A DNA stretch of 14,662 bases from an uncultured Collinsella sp. Its GTDB lineage: Bacteria; Actinomycetota; Coriobacteriia; Coriobacteriales; Coriobacteriaceae. How positions within the stretch are numbered: the first letter of the stretch is position 1; each line of letters begins with the position of its first letter. The notes below the pieces were generated by a model. It was not told the origin of the DNA and made no database searches. It saw only the letters and a list, made by a program, of their open reading frames with translations. Below are positions 8,015 through 13,745 of this stretch, piece by piece. Location of the stretch: positions 1 through 14,662 of the forward strand of contig CAAETU010000014.1 in the NCBI GenBank assembly GCA_900759045.1, given 5' to 3'. Both the position numbers and the translations under genes were made by a program.

Positions 8015-8175
8015 GCACTACCGGCGCCATTGTCTCGGGCGTGCTGTTCGATGCCACGGGCTCCTTTGCGAGCACCTGGATCGTGTGCCTGGCGTGCTCT
8101 GTGGTCATGCTCGTGTTCCTGCTGGCATCCGAGCCCATCGCCGCCAAGCTGCGCGCAAGCGTGGCGGGGGAGTAG
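8005..8175 (+). pseudogene. C-terminal remnant of an MFS transporter
   Basis: This stretch reads as about 56 residues ending in a stop: AILGTTGAIVSGVLFDATGS, then FASTWIVCLACSVVMLVFLL, then ASEPIAAKLRAS. That is the last two helices and tail of a major facilitator transporter: a G-rich helix, the FDATGSF loop, a hydrophobic helix and a basic end. No N-terminal ten helices exist upstream, where the frame runs through an inverted repeat into the amidohydrolase stop codon. The nearest ATGs (7951, 7972, 7987) lie within the repeat and lack ribosome sites. It is best read as a truncated gene left by deletion or recombination at the repeat. Family assignment is from composition and motif and was not searched. 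Confidence 0.6.
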
Positions 8176-8210
8176 ACGTCCGTCGCTCTTTTCTGTTCGC
8201 CCCGTTCTGT

Positions 8211-8274
8211 CCGTGGCCGCCTTGGAAGCCGAATGGATGCTCGTACCATCATTCGGTTTCCAAGGCGGCCACGG
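8211..8274. repeat. Long hairpin 1 of three upstream of hisS
   Basis: Arms 8211-8235 and 8250-8274 are complementary over 25 bp with a single G:T pair and a 14-nt loop. Allowing one bulged G adds GATG/CATC near the apex. No T-tract follows on either strand, so it is not a standard intrinsic terminator. It begins 35 nt after the MFS remnant's stop codon. Confidence 0.7.
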
Positions 8275-8284
8275 GCCTACGAAA

Positions 8285-8348
8285 TGATCCCTATTCCTCC
8301 GTCCCCAACAGATCACGTGATCCGAAGGGGACGGAGGAATAGGGATCA
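8285..8348. repeat. Long dyad 2 of three, with central GATCACGTGATC
   Basis: Arms 8285-8306 and 8327-8348 are perfect 22-bp complements and contain CGTCCCC / GGGGACG. The 20-nt spacer holds the 12-bp palindrome GATCACGTGATC (8311-8322), centred at 8316.5 exactly like the outer arms. This is the same concentric design as at 137-192. It could act as a DNA dyad (protein site or cruciform) as well as an RNA hairpin. Confidence 0.7.
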
Positions 8349-8422
8349 CAAACAGCGGCGGCGCGTCTGGCCGAACGAGTCCCCATACCCTCGTTCGGTC
8401 AGACGCGCCGCCGCGGTTTGTG
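8347..8422. repeat. Long hairpin 3 of three, abutting the hisS promoter
   Basis: Arms 8355-8379 and 8390-8414 pair over 25 bp with one G:T. The pairing extends outward through CACAAAC (8347-8353) and GTTTGTG (8416-8422) across one A:G mismatch. The loop is 10 nt. The left foot overlaps the end of dyad 2 by two bases, and the right foot ends 9 bp before the hisS -10 box. Confidence 0.7.
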
Positions 8423-8431
8423 TTTGTGCCG

Positions 8432-8437
8432 TATAAT
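8432..8437 (+). promoter_or_regulatory. -10 box of the hisS promoter
   Basis: A perfect TATAAT lies 42 bp before the hisS start codon. At 17-bp spacing the -35 position (8409-8414) is CGCCGC, inside the right arm of hairpin 3, and does not resemble a -35 box. The promoter would therefore rely on the -10 alone or on an activator. Confidence 0.5.
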
Positions 8438-8479
8438 GACCATTACCTATGACGCGATACAAAAGAAAGGTGTTTGCCC

Positions 8480-9793
8480 ATGCAGGCACAGAAGGCGGAG
8501 GGAACCCGCGACCTTATCGGCGCCGAGATGCGCGCCTGGCAAAAGATGCAGCAGATTGCGGCCGGCGTGTTCGAGCCGTTTGGTTTTAAACCCATCGAGA
8601 CGCCCGCGATCGAGCAGGTGGACGTGTTTGTCCACGGTATCGGCCAGTCGACCGACGTCGTGCGCAAGGAAATGTTCCGCGTGTTCAGCGGTGCCAACCT
8701 GGAGCGCGTCTTTACCGAGGGCACCGACACCAAACTCAAGCCCAAGCAGCGCCTGGCACTTCGCCCCGAGGGCACGGCCGGCGTGGTGCGCGCCGTCGTC
8801 GAGAACAACCTGGTGCCCCAGGGCTCCACGCCGTTTAAGGCGTACTACGCCGAGGCCATGTTCCGCGGCGAGCGTCCCCAGAAGGGCCGCCTGCGCCAGT
8901 TCCACCAGGTGGGCATCGAGTGGCTCGGCGCTCCCGATCCGGCGGCAGACGCCGAGTGCATCATCATGCTCATGGAGTTCTACAAGCGCCTGGGCTTCGA
9001 TCTTTCCAAGCTTCGTCTGCTCATCAACTCGATGGGTGACGCCCAGTGCCGTCCGGCTTATCGCGAGCAGGTTAAGCAGTTCATTCTCGATCACGCCGAC
9101 GAGATGTGCGACGAGTGCCGCGAGCGCGCCGAGCTTAACCCGCTGCGCGCCTTCGACTGCAAGAACGACCACTGCCGCGAGATCATGGCCGAGGCTCCGC
9201 TGATGGGTGACAACCTGTGCGACGAGTGCCGCGAGCACTACGAGCAGGTCAAGCGCTATCTGGATGCCGCCGGTATCGAGTATGTCGAGGATCCCACCTT
9301 GGTGCGCGGCCTGGACTACTACACCCGTACTGTCTTTGAGGTCGAGGCCCCTGGCGCCGGCGTCGGCTCCATCGGTGGCGGCGGCCGCTATGACGGCCTG
9401 GTCGAGCTCGAGGGTGGCAAGCCCACGGCGGGCGTCGGCTTTGCCGTTGGTTTTGAGCGCGCCCTGCTGGCCCTGCAGGCCTTTGGCAACGATTTGGGTG
9501 CCGATGAGGCCCCGTGCGTCTATGTCGCCAACGCCGGCAAGGAGCTGCGCCAGAACGTCTTTGCCATCACGCAGGAGCTTCGCGCCGCAGGTATCGTGAC
9601 CGAGGCCGACTATCAGGGCCGTTCGCTCAAGGCCCAGTTTAAGCAGGCCGACAAGGTGGGCGCTAAGCTCATTTTGGTCCTGGGCGGCGACGAGCTTGCC
9701 GCTGGCAAGGTCAAGGTGCGCGACATGGAGAGCCATGACGAGGTACTGGTCGATCTGGCCAACGTGGTCGAGGCGGTTCGCGAGCGCCTGTAG
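8480..9793 (+). CDS. hisS: Histidyl-tRNA synthetase
   Basis: 437 aa, normal for bacterial HisRS. It charges tRNA-His with histidine in the cytoplasm using ATP. Class II core: KAEGTRDL at the N-terminus; motif 1 region (about 42-75); TEGTDTKLKPKQRLALRPEGTAG (79-101, in which RPEGT is the motif); motif 2 around AEAMFRGERPQKGRLRQFHQ (124-143); the HisRS-specific LVRGLDYYTRTVFE (274-287) and GGGRYDGLVE (300-309); motif 3 GVGFAVGFERALLAL (318-332). A C-terminal anticodon-binding domain (about 345-437) includes QGRSLKAQFKQADK. The insertion domain carries two CxxC pairs (210/213, 247/250) plus Cys227 and Cys232, a possible metal site. The start is ATG 8480 after AAAGAAAGG (8462-8470); a TTG two codons upstream is less likely. 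A lone promoter lies upstream and a terminator downstream. Confidence 0.97.
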   Translation: MQAQKAEGTRDLIGAEMRAWQKMQQIAAGVFEPFGFKPIETPAIEQVDVFVHGIGQSTDVVRKEMFRVFSGANLERVFTEGTDTKLKPKQRLALRPEGTAGVVRAVVENNLVPQGSTPFKAYYAEAMFRGERPQKGRLRQFHQVGIEWLGAPDPAADAECIIMLMEFYKRLGFDLSKLRLLINSMGDAQCRPAYREQVKQFILDHADEMCDECRERAELNPLRAFDCKNDHCREIMAEAPLMGDNLCDECREHYEQVKRYLDAAGIEYVEDPTLVRGLDYYTRTVFEVEAPGAGVGSIGGGGRYDGLVELEGGKPTAGVGFAVGFERALLALQAFGNDLGADEAPCVYVANAGKELRQNVFAITQELRAAGIVTEADYQGRSLKAQFKQADKVGAKLILVLGGDELAAGKVKVRDMESHDEVLVDLANVVEAVRERL

Positions 9794-9850
9794 CGCATCT
9801 TTTTGAGCTGCGGGCCTGCTAACGTGCCCTGCTCATGGAGAGCGATTGTT

Positions 9851-9886
9851 ACGGGGGTGTTTCGCTTTTATGCGGAATGCCCCCGT
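9851..9886 (+). terminator. Stem-loop terminator after hisS
   Basis: Arms 9851-9865 and 9872-9886 pair over 15 bp with three G:T wobbles, including GGGGG/CCCCC, around loop TTTTAT. Only TTTAC follows, so the U-tract is weak. It lies 58 nt after the hisS stop codon and is the only strong hairpin before the ppc promoter. Confidence 0.65.
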
Positions 9887-9978
9887 TTACGTATGCCGTC
9901 CACCGAGAAATACGACCATTTAGGGCAAAAACCCTTGCAATGCAGAAAATACTTTTGTGTGGTAAAGCGCAATCAGCG

Positions 9979-10006
9979 TCGAAAGTTTTTGCCAAGTGCC
10001 TATAAT
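9979..10006 (+). promoter_or_regulatory. Promoter of ppc
   Basis: A perfect TATAAT at 10001-10006 has TCGAAA (9979-9984, 4 of 6) at 16-bp spacing. Predicted transcription start is near 10013, giving a leader of about 40 nt that carries two AGGAGG-like sites. Confidence 0.55.
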
Positions 10007-10050
10007 GAATACCGCATGTTACGTGCATAGAAGGAGGAATGGGAGGAAAC

Positions 10051-12864
10051 GTGGCTGAGAACCTAAGCAACCAGTCTGTACCCGAAGCCGCGGCGCGCGT
10101 CGCTGCCGTGGTCAACCGCCTCGTTAACCGAATCGGCTCGAATGCCGAGTCCAGGGAGCGTCTCGCCGAGATCGAGATCCCCGAGGAGCTGCGCGACAAT
10201 CTGGCGCTGTTCCTGCGCCTGGAGCGTCGTGTGCTTAGCGAGTATGATCCTGAGATCGCGGACCTGTTCGACAAGATCCTGTCGGCCGAGATTGTGGCCA
10301 ATGCCGGTAACCCCGGTACTCGCGCTGCCGACGAGGCCGTCGACGAGCAGGGCGTGCCCACCGCCGACGAGCCCACTGCCGTGGCATTTCGTGAGGTCGT
10401 CGATCTGATCGACAGCCTGCCGCTCGATAAGCAGCAGGTCATTGTCCGCGCCTTTACGAGCTTCTTCCACCTGGCAAACCTGTCGGAGGAGAACTACCGT
10501 GTGGCGCAGCTGCGCGAGCGCGAGGCCGGTGCGTCGACCGATACCGAGGTCGATCCCGCCAACGAGCTCACCGTCGCCTATCACCAGCTGGTGAATGAAC
10601 TGGGCGTCGAGGGCGCCAACGAGCTGCTCGGCAAGCTTGAGTTCCATCCCGTCTTTACCGCGCATCCCACTGAGGCCCGTCGTAAGGCCGTCGAGGGCAA
10701 GATTCGCCGTATCTCCAACCTGCTGGAGGAGCGTCCGCGTCTGGGCGGCTCCGACCTGGTGGAGAACGAGCGCCATATGCTGCAGGAGATCGACGCCCTG
10801 GTGCGTACGAGCCCCATCGCGCTCAAGAAGCCCACGCCGGTCGAGGAAGCTGACACCATCATCGACATCTTCGATAACACGCTGTTCGACGTTATCCCCG
10901 TTATCTATCGTCGTTTTGACGATTGGGTGCTGGGCGACAAGGCCGGTACTGTGCCGCCGCTGTGCCCGGCGTTCTTCCATCCCGGCAGCTGGATCGGTTC
11001 CGACCGCGACGGTAACCCCAACGTCACCGCCAAGGTGAGCCGTGAGGTCGCCGCCAAGTACTTCACCCACATGGTGCTCAAGCTCGAGGACAAGTGCCGC
11101 CGCATCGGCCGTAACCTCACGCTCGAAGCCACCTACAGCAAGCCGTCTGCCGAGCTCATCAACCTGTGGAACCATCAGGTCGAGATGAGCCCTCGTTACA
11201 CGGCCCGCGCCGAGCTGATCTCCGAGCACGAGCCTCATCGCGCCGTCATGCTCGTCATGGCCGACCGCCTGAACGCCACCGTGCGTCGTATCACCGACAC
11301 CATGTACCACAGCGCCGATGAGTTCCTGGATGACCTGCGCGTCGTCCAGCGCTCGCTGGCCGCCTGCGGAGCCGTCCGTGCTGCTTACGGCCCGGTCCAG
11401 ACCATCATCTGGCAGGTCGAGTCCTTCGGCTTCCACATGGTCGAGATGGAGTTCCGTCAGCACTCCGTGGTGCACGCCCGCGCCCTCAAGGATATCCACG
11501 AGAACGGTATCCATGGCGATCTGCAGCCTATGACGCGCGAGGTCATCGATACCTTCCGCGCTATCGGCTCCATCCAAAAGCGCTACGGCAAGAAGATGGC
11601 GCACCGCTATATCATCTCGTTTACCAAGAGCGCCCAGCATGTGGCTGACGTCTTTGAGCTTGCCCACCTGTCCTTTGCACACGAGGAGGATGTCCCCGAG
11701 CTCGACGTGATCCCGCTGTTCGAGCAGCTCGAGGACCTCGAGGGCTGCGTCGACGTGCTCGACCAGATGCTTACGCTGCCCGTGGTGCAAAAGCGCCTTG
11801 CCCAGACCAACCGCCGCATGGAGGTCATGCTGGGCTATTCCGACTCCTCTAAGGATGCCGGTCCTACCACGGCCATGCTCGCGCTGCACTCCGCGCAGGA
11901 GCGCATCGCCAAGTGGGCCGAGAAGAACGATATCGACCTGGTGCTCATGCACGGCCGCGGCGGTGCCGTGGGCCGTGGCGGCGGCCCGGCCAACAAGGCC
12001 GTGCTGGCGCAGCCCAAGGGTTCGGTCAACTGCTTCTTTAAGCTCACCGAGCAGGGCGAGGTCATCTTTGCCCGTTACGGCAACCGCACGCTGGCTCAGC
12101 GTCATGTTGAGTCCGTTGCCGCCGCAACGCTTTTGCAGTCGGCCCCGAGTGTCGAGAAGACCAACACCGAGACCACGCAGAAGTTCTGGGATATGGCCGA
12201 GAAGCTCAACGCCGCAAGCCACGAGCGCTATCTGGACCTGCTGAACACCGAGGACTTTACACCGTGGTTCTCGACCGTGACGCCGCTGACCGAGGTCGGT
12301 CTGCTGCCGATCGGCTCGCGTCCCGCCAAGCGCGGCTTGGGTGCCAAGTCGCTCGACGACCTGCGTACCATCCCGTGGATCTTCAGCTGGAGCCAGGCGC
12401 GCATTAACCTGGCCGCTTGGTACGGTCTGGGCACCGCCTGCGAGCAGCTTGGCGATCTTGACCAGCTCAAGGCTGCCTACCAGGAGTGGCCGTTCTTCCG
12501 CACCTTTATTGACAACATCGAGATGTCGATCGCCAAGACCGACCAGCGCATCGCCAAGATGTATCTGCACCTGGGCGACCGCGATGATTTGTCCGAGAAG
12601 GTCTTTACCGAGATGCAGCTCACCCGTAAGTGGGTCCTTGCCATCGTCGGTGATGAGTGGCCGCTGCAGCGTCGTCGCGTGCTCGGCTGCGCCGTTCGCG
12701 TGCGTAACCCCTACGTCGACGCTCTGTCCATCGCCCAGGTCCGCGCCCTTCGCGAGGTGCGCATGAATCAGGACGAGATGGCCGAGGAGAAGAAGGCCGA
12801 GTACATGAGCCTGATTCTTTCGACTGTGACCGGCGTCTCGGCAGGATTGCAGAACACGGGGTAA
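10051..12864 (+). CDS. ppc: Phosphoenolpyruvate carboxylase
   Basis: 937 aa from GTG 10051. It carboxylates phosphoenolpyruvate with bicarbonate to oxaloacetate, an anaplerotic step feeding aspartate and succinate formation. Signatures: FTAHPTEARR (202-211, catalytic His205), GSWIGSDRDGNP (312-323), FRQHS (468-472), LGYSDSSKDAGPTTAM (594-609), HGRGGAVGRGGGP (634-646, catalytic His634 and Arg642), SRPAKRG (756-762), RTIPWIFSWSQARI (772-785), and C-terminal QNTG. In the E. coli enzyme the matching Asn is in the aspartate feedback site, so allosteric inhibition is plausible. A slightly extended acidic N-terminal loop (about 85-110) makes it longer than the 883-aa E. coli protein. Start choice: ATG 10039 is only one base after AGGAGG, whereas GTG 10051 has GGGAGG four bases upstream. 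The start is uncertain by four codons. It is likely monocistronic. Confidence 0.96.
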   Translation: MAENLSNQSVPEAAARVAAVVNRLVNRIGSNAESRERLAEIEIPEELRDNLALFLRLERRVLSEYDPEIADLFDKILSAEIVANAGNPGTRAADEAVDEQGVPTADEPTAVAFREVVDLIDSLPLDKQQVIVRAFTSFFHLANLSEENYRVAQLREREAGASTDTEVDPANELTVAYHQLVNELGVEGANELLGKLEFHPVFTAHPTEARRKAVEGKIRRISNLLEERPRLGGSDLVENERHMLQEIDALVRTSPIALKKPTPVEEADTIIDIFDNTLFDVIPVIYRRFDDWVLGDKAGTVPPLCPAFFHPGSWIGSDRDGNPNVTAKVSREVAAKYFTHMVLKLEDKCRRIGRNLTLEATYSKPSAELINLWNHQVEMSPRYTARAELISEHEPHRAVMLVMADRLNATVRRITDTMYHSADEFLDDLRVVQRSLAACGAVRAAYGPVQTIIWQVESFGFHMVEMEFRQHSVVHARALKDIHENGIHGDLQPMTREVIDTFRAIGSIQKRYGKKMAHRYIISFTKSAQHVADVFELAHLSFAHEEDVPELDVIPLFEQLEDLEGCVDVLDQMLTLPVVQKRLAQTNRRMEVMLGYSDSSKDAGPTTAMLALHSAQERIAKWAEKNDIDLVLMHGRGGAVGRGGGPANKAVLAQPKGSVNCFFKLTEQGEVIFARYGNRTLAQRHVESVAAATLLQSAPSVEKTNTETTQKFWDMAEKLNAASHERYLDLLNTEDFTPWFSTVTPLTEVGLLPIGSRPAKRGLGAKSLDDLRTIPWIFSWSQARINLAAWYGLGTACEQLGDLDQLKAAYQEWPFFRTFIDNIEMSIAKTDQRIAKMYLHLGDRDDLSEKVFTEMQLTRKWVLAIVGDEWPLQRRRVLGCAVRVRNPYVDALSIAQVRALREVRMNQDEMAEEKKAEYMSLILSTVTGVSAGLQNTG

Positions 12865-12887
12865 TCGATAGCCCTGTGGCTCTCACC

Positions 12888-13014
12888 GGGACCCGATGGG
12901 TTTCCCTCTGAATGCGTCCTCGCACTTGAAGCCCCCTTATCCTGCTCCTTCGGAGCTGCGGATAAGGGGGCTTCGTGCTGCGGAGTGCATTCAGAGGGAA
13001 ACCCATCGGATCCC
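12888..13014. repeat. 127-nt multiply nested hairpin downstream of ppc
   Basis: The outer arms 12893-12915 and 12987-13009 are perfect 23-bp complements, extending outward by GGGA (12888-12891) and TCCC (13011-13014) across one mismatch. The middle arms 12928-12942 / 12960-12974 are a perfect 15 bp, flanked by GCAC/GTGC across a bulged TT. The inner arms are GCTCC (12944-12948) / GGAGC (12952-12956). All three share an axis at about 12951. It starts 24 nt after the ppc stop codon, which suggests 3'-end formation, but no T-tract follows. Confidence 0.7.
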
Positions 13015-13196
13015 TTCGTCCTCGGTCTTCAGGGATTAAAGCTGATGAAAATAAAGTGCGCTTCGCGCCCAATGCGGAGTGCGGCGAGGGCTTCTTGCGT
13101 CCTGCGGAGTGTGCCTAAAAGTAAACTGATGGCGGGCCCTGCGATGTCCGGTCTTCGGCGGATCAGCCGCTGGGTGAGGGTGGTGCTTGGGGCGAC
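13015..13196. other. GC-rich intergenic segment with short direct repeats
   Basis: No credible gene. TGCGGAGTG occurs at 12979-12987, 13073-13081 and 13103-13111. The first and third copies follow a similar GGGCTTC..TGC block, so 12966-12990 and 13086-13113 look like diverged duplicates. CGGTCTTC occurs at 13023-13030 and 13149-13156. Small hairpins include GCGC-TTC-GCGC (about 13058-13068) and TCCG/CGGA (13147-13162). The open frames here are Arg/Pro/His-rich and overlap on both strands, as expected of non-coding GC-rich DNA. A structured RNA is possible but not shown. Confidence 0.35.
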
Positions 13197-13281
13197 GTGC
13201 AAAAAACGGAGTTTTCAGCAGCCAAAGATTGATGCATAAGGCCATAGCCGGCTTTCGCTGCCTTTGTTGATGCTTTTGCAC
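13197..13281. repeat. Nested inverted repeat, possible structured RNA
   Basis: GTGCAAAA (13197-13204) and TTTTGCAC (13274-13281) are perfect 8-bp arms. Inside them GCAGCCAAAG (13218-13227) pairs with CTTTCGCTGC (13252-13261) at 9 of 10 positions. A small AAAAC-GGA-GTTTT hairpin (13202-13214) lies within the left part. No gene or promoter is evident. The following stretch 13282-13507 is lower in GC and holds nothing I can identify; a TTGACA at 13382 lacks a matching -10 box. Confidence 0.4.
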
Positions 13282-13507
13282 GCTAATTGGGGCCTTGGCG
13301 ATGCCCGTATATGGCTGGTTTCTCGCCGCATGCTATCCAGATGGGTCGAGTCATGAGGACTATCTACTTTTTGAAAGACTTTTGACACCAAAATCTTATC
13401 CCGCGATGCTGAATACTCGCAAAAATGCACGCTCCGGAGGGTACTACCCTGTTACGGCTAGAAATCCATGCGTCATTATATGCAAATTATTGACGTATTT
13501 ATGCAAT

Positions 13508-13565
13508 ATGACTTACGCGCGCATGCCATCGGGGTAGATGTTTGCCTCGGCGCTGCGTAAGTCAT
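13508..13565. promoter_or_regulatory. Long-armed inverted repeat upstream of larA
   Basis: ATGACTTACGC (13508-13518) and GCGTAAGTCAT (13555-13565) are perfect 11-bp complements. Pairing continues inward with GCGC (13519-13522) / GCGC (13550-13553) past one bulged T, and CATC-GGGGTA-GATG (13527-13540) forms an apical hairpin. It lies directly upstream of a TATAGT -10-like box (13572-13577) for which no -35 box is seen, so it may be a regulator site pair or an upstream RNA hairpin. Confidence 0.4.
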
Positions 13566-13571
13566 CCTGTC

Positions 13572-13577
13572 TATAGT
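13572..13577 (+). promoter_or_regulatory. -10-like box upstream of larA
   Basis: TATAGT matches the -10 consensus at 5 of 6 positions. The -35 position has no recognisable box but falls at the right foot of the 13508-13565 inverted repeat, compatible with activator dependence. Predicted start is near 13584, which leaves a leader of about 160 nt before larA. Confidence 0.3.
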
Positions 13578-13588
13578 GTCTTTGACAG

Positions 13589-13623
13589 GCGGCCACGGTC
13601 CCGTTTGGGATCGCGGCCGTTTT
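13589..13623 (+). terminator. Terminator-like leader hairpin upstream of larA
   Basis: GCGGCC (13589-13594) pairs with GGCCGT (13615-13620), then CGGTCCC (13596-13602) pairs with GGGATCG (13607-13613). There is one A:C mismatch between the two blocks, and the loop is GTTT. TTTT follows at 13620-13623. It could be an attenuator of larA transcription, or the end of a very short RNA started at the TATAGT box. Confidence 0.5.
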
Positions 13624-13725
13624 GTGGTGGGTCAAATATGAACGTTGTGTTAATGAGTCGGTGGACGGTGGAGTTTTTCGGTGAGCGGCGTATCCTTCCA
13701 ACGGTTTATCTAGTGTGTCAGTTGA

Positions 13726-13736
13726 AAGGAAGAGGG
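13726..13736 (+). promoter_or_regulatory. Ribosome-binding site that selects the larA TTG start
   Basis: AAGGAAGAGGG lies 9 nt before TTG 13746. Earlier in-frame starts (ATG 13638, ATG 13653, GTG 13713) have weaker or no ribosome sites and would add residues with no resemblance to LarA N-termini. Confidence 0.55.
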
Positions 13737-13745
13737 CGCTCGTCG

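Noticed and set aside
10063..12570. Very long antisense open frame opposite ppc
   Set aside because: It is the reverse-strand shadow of a GC-rich gene with strong third-position bias; ppc itself has all family motifs. The same applies to the long minus frames opposite the Pip-like genes, hisS and larA.
13036..13281. Minus-strand open frame rich in Arg, Pro and His, and overlapping + frame 12985-13239
   Set aside because: Both frames overlap on opposite strands and run through direct repeats and dyads. Composition is typical of GC-rich non-coding DNA and no ribosome site is seen.
13295..13537. 80-residue + frame upstream of larA
   Set aside because: No ribosome site, no recognisable domain, and it ends inside the 13508-13565 inverted repeat.
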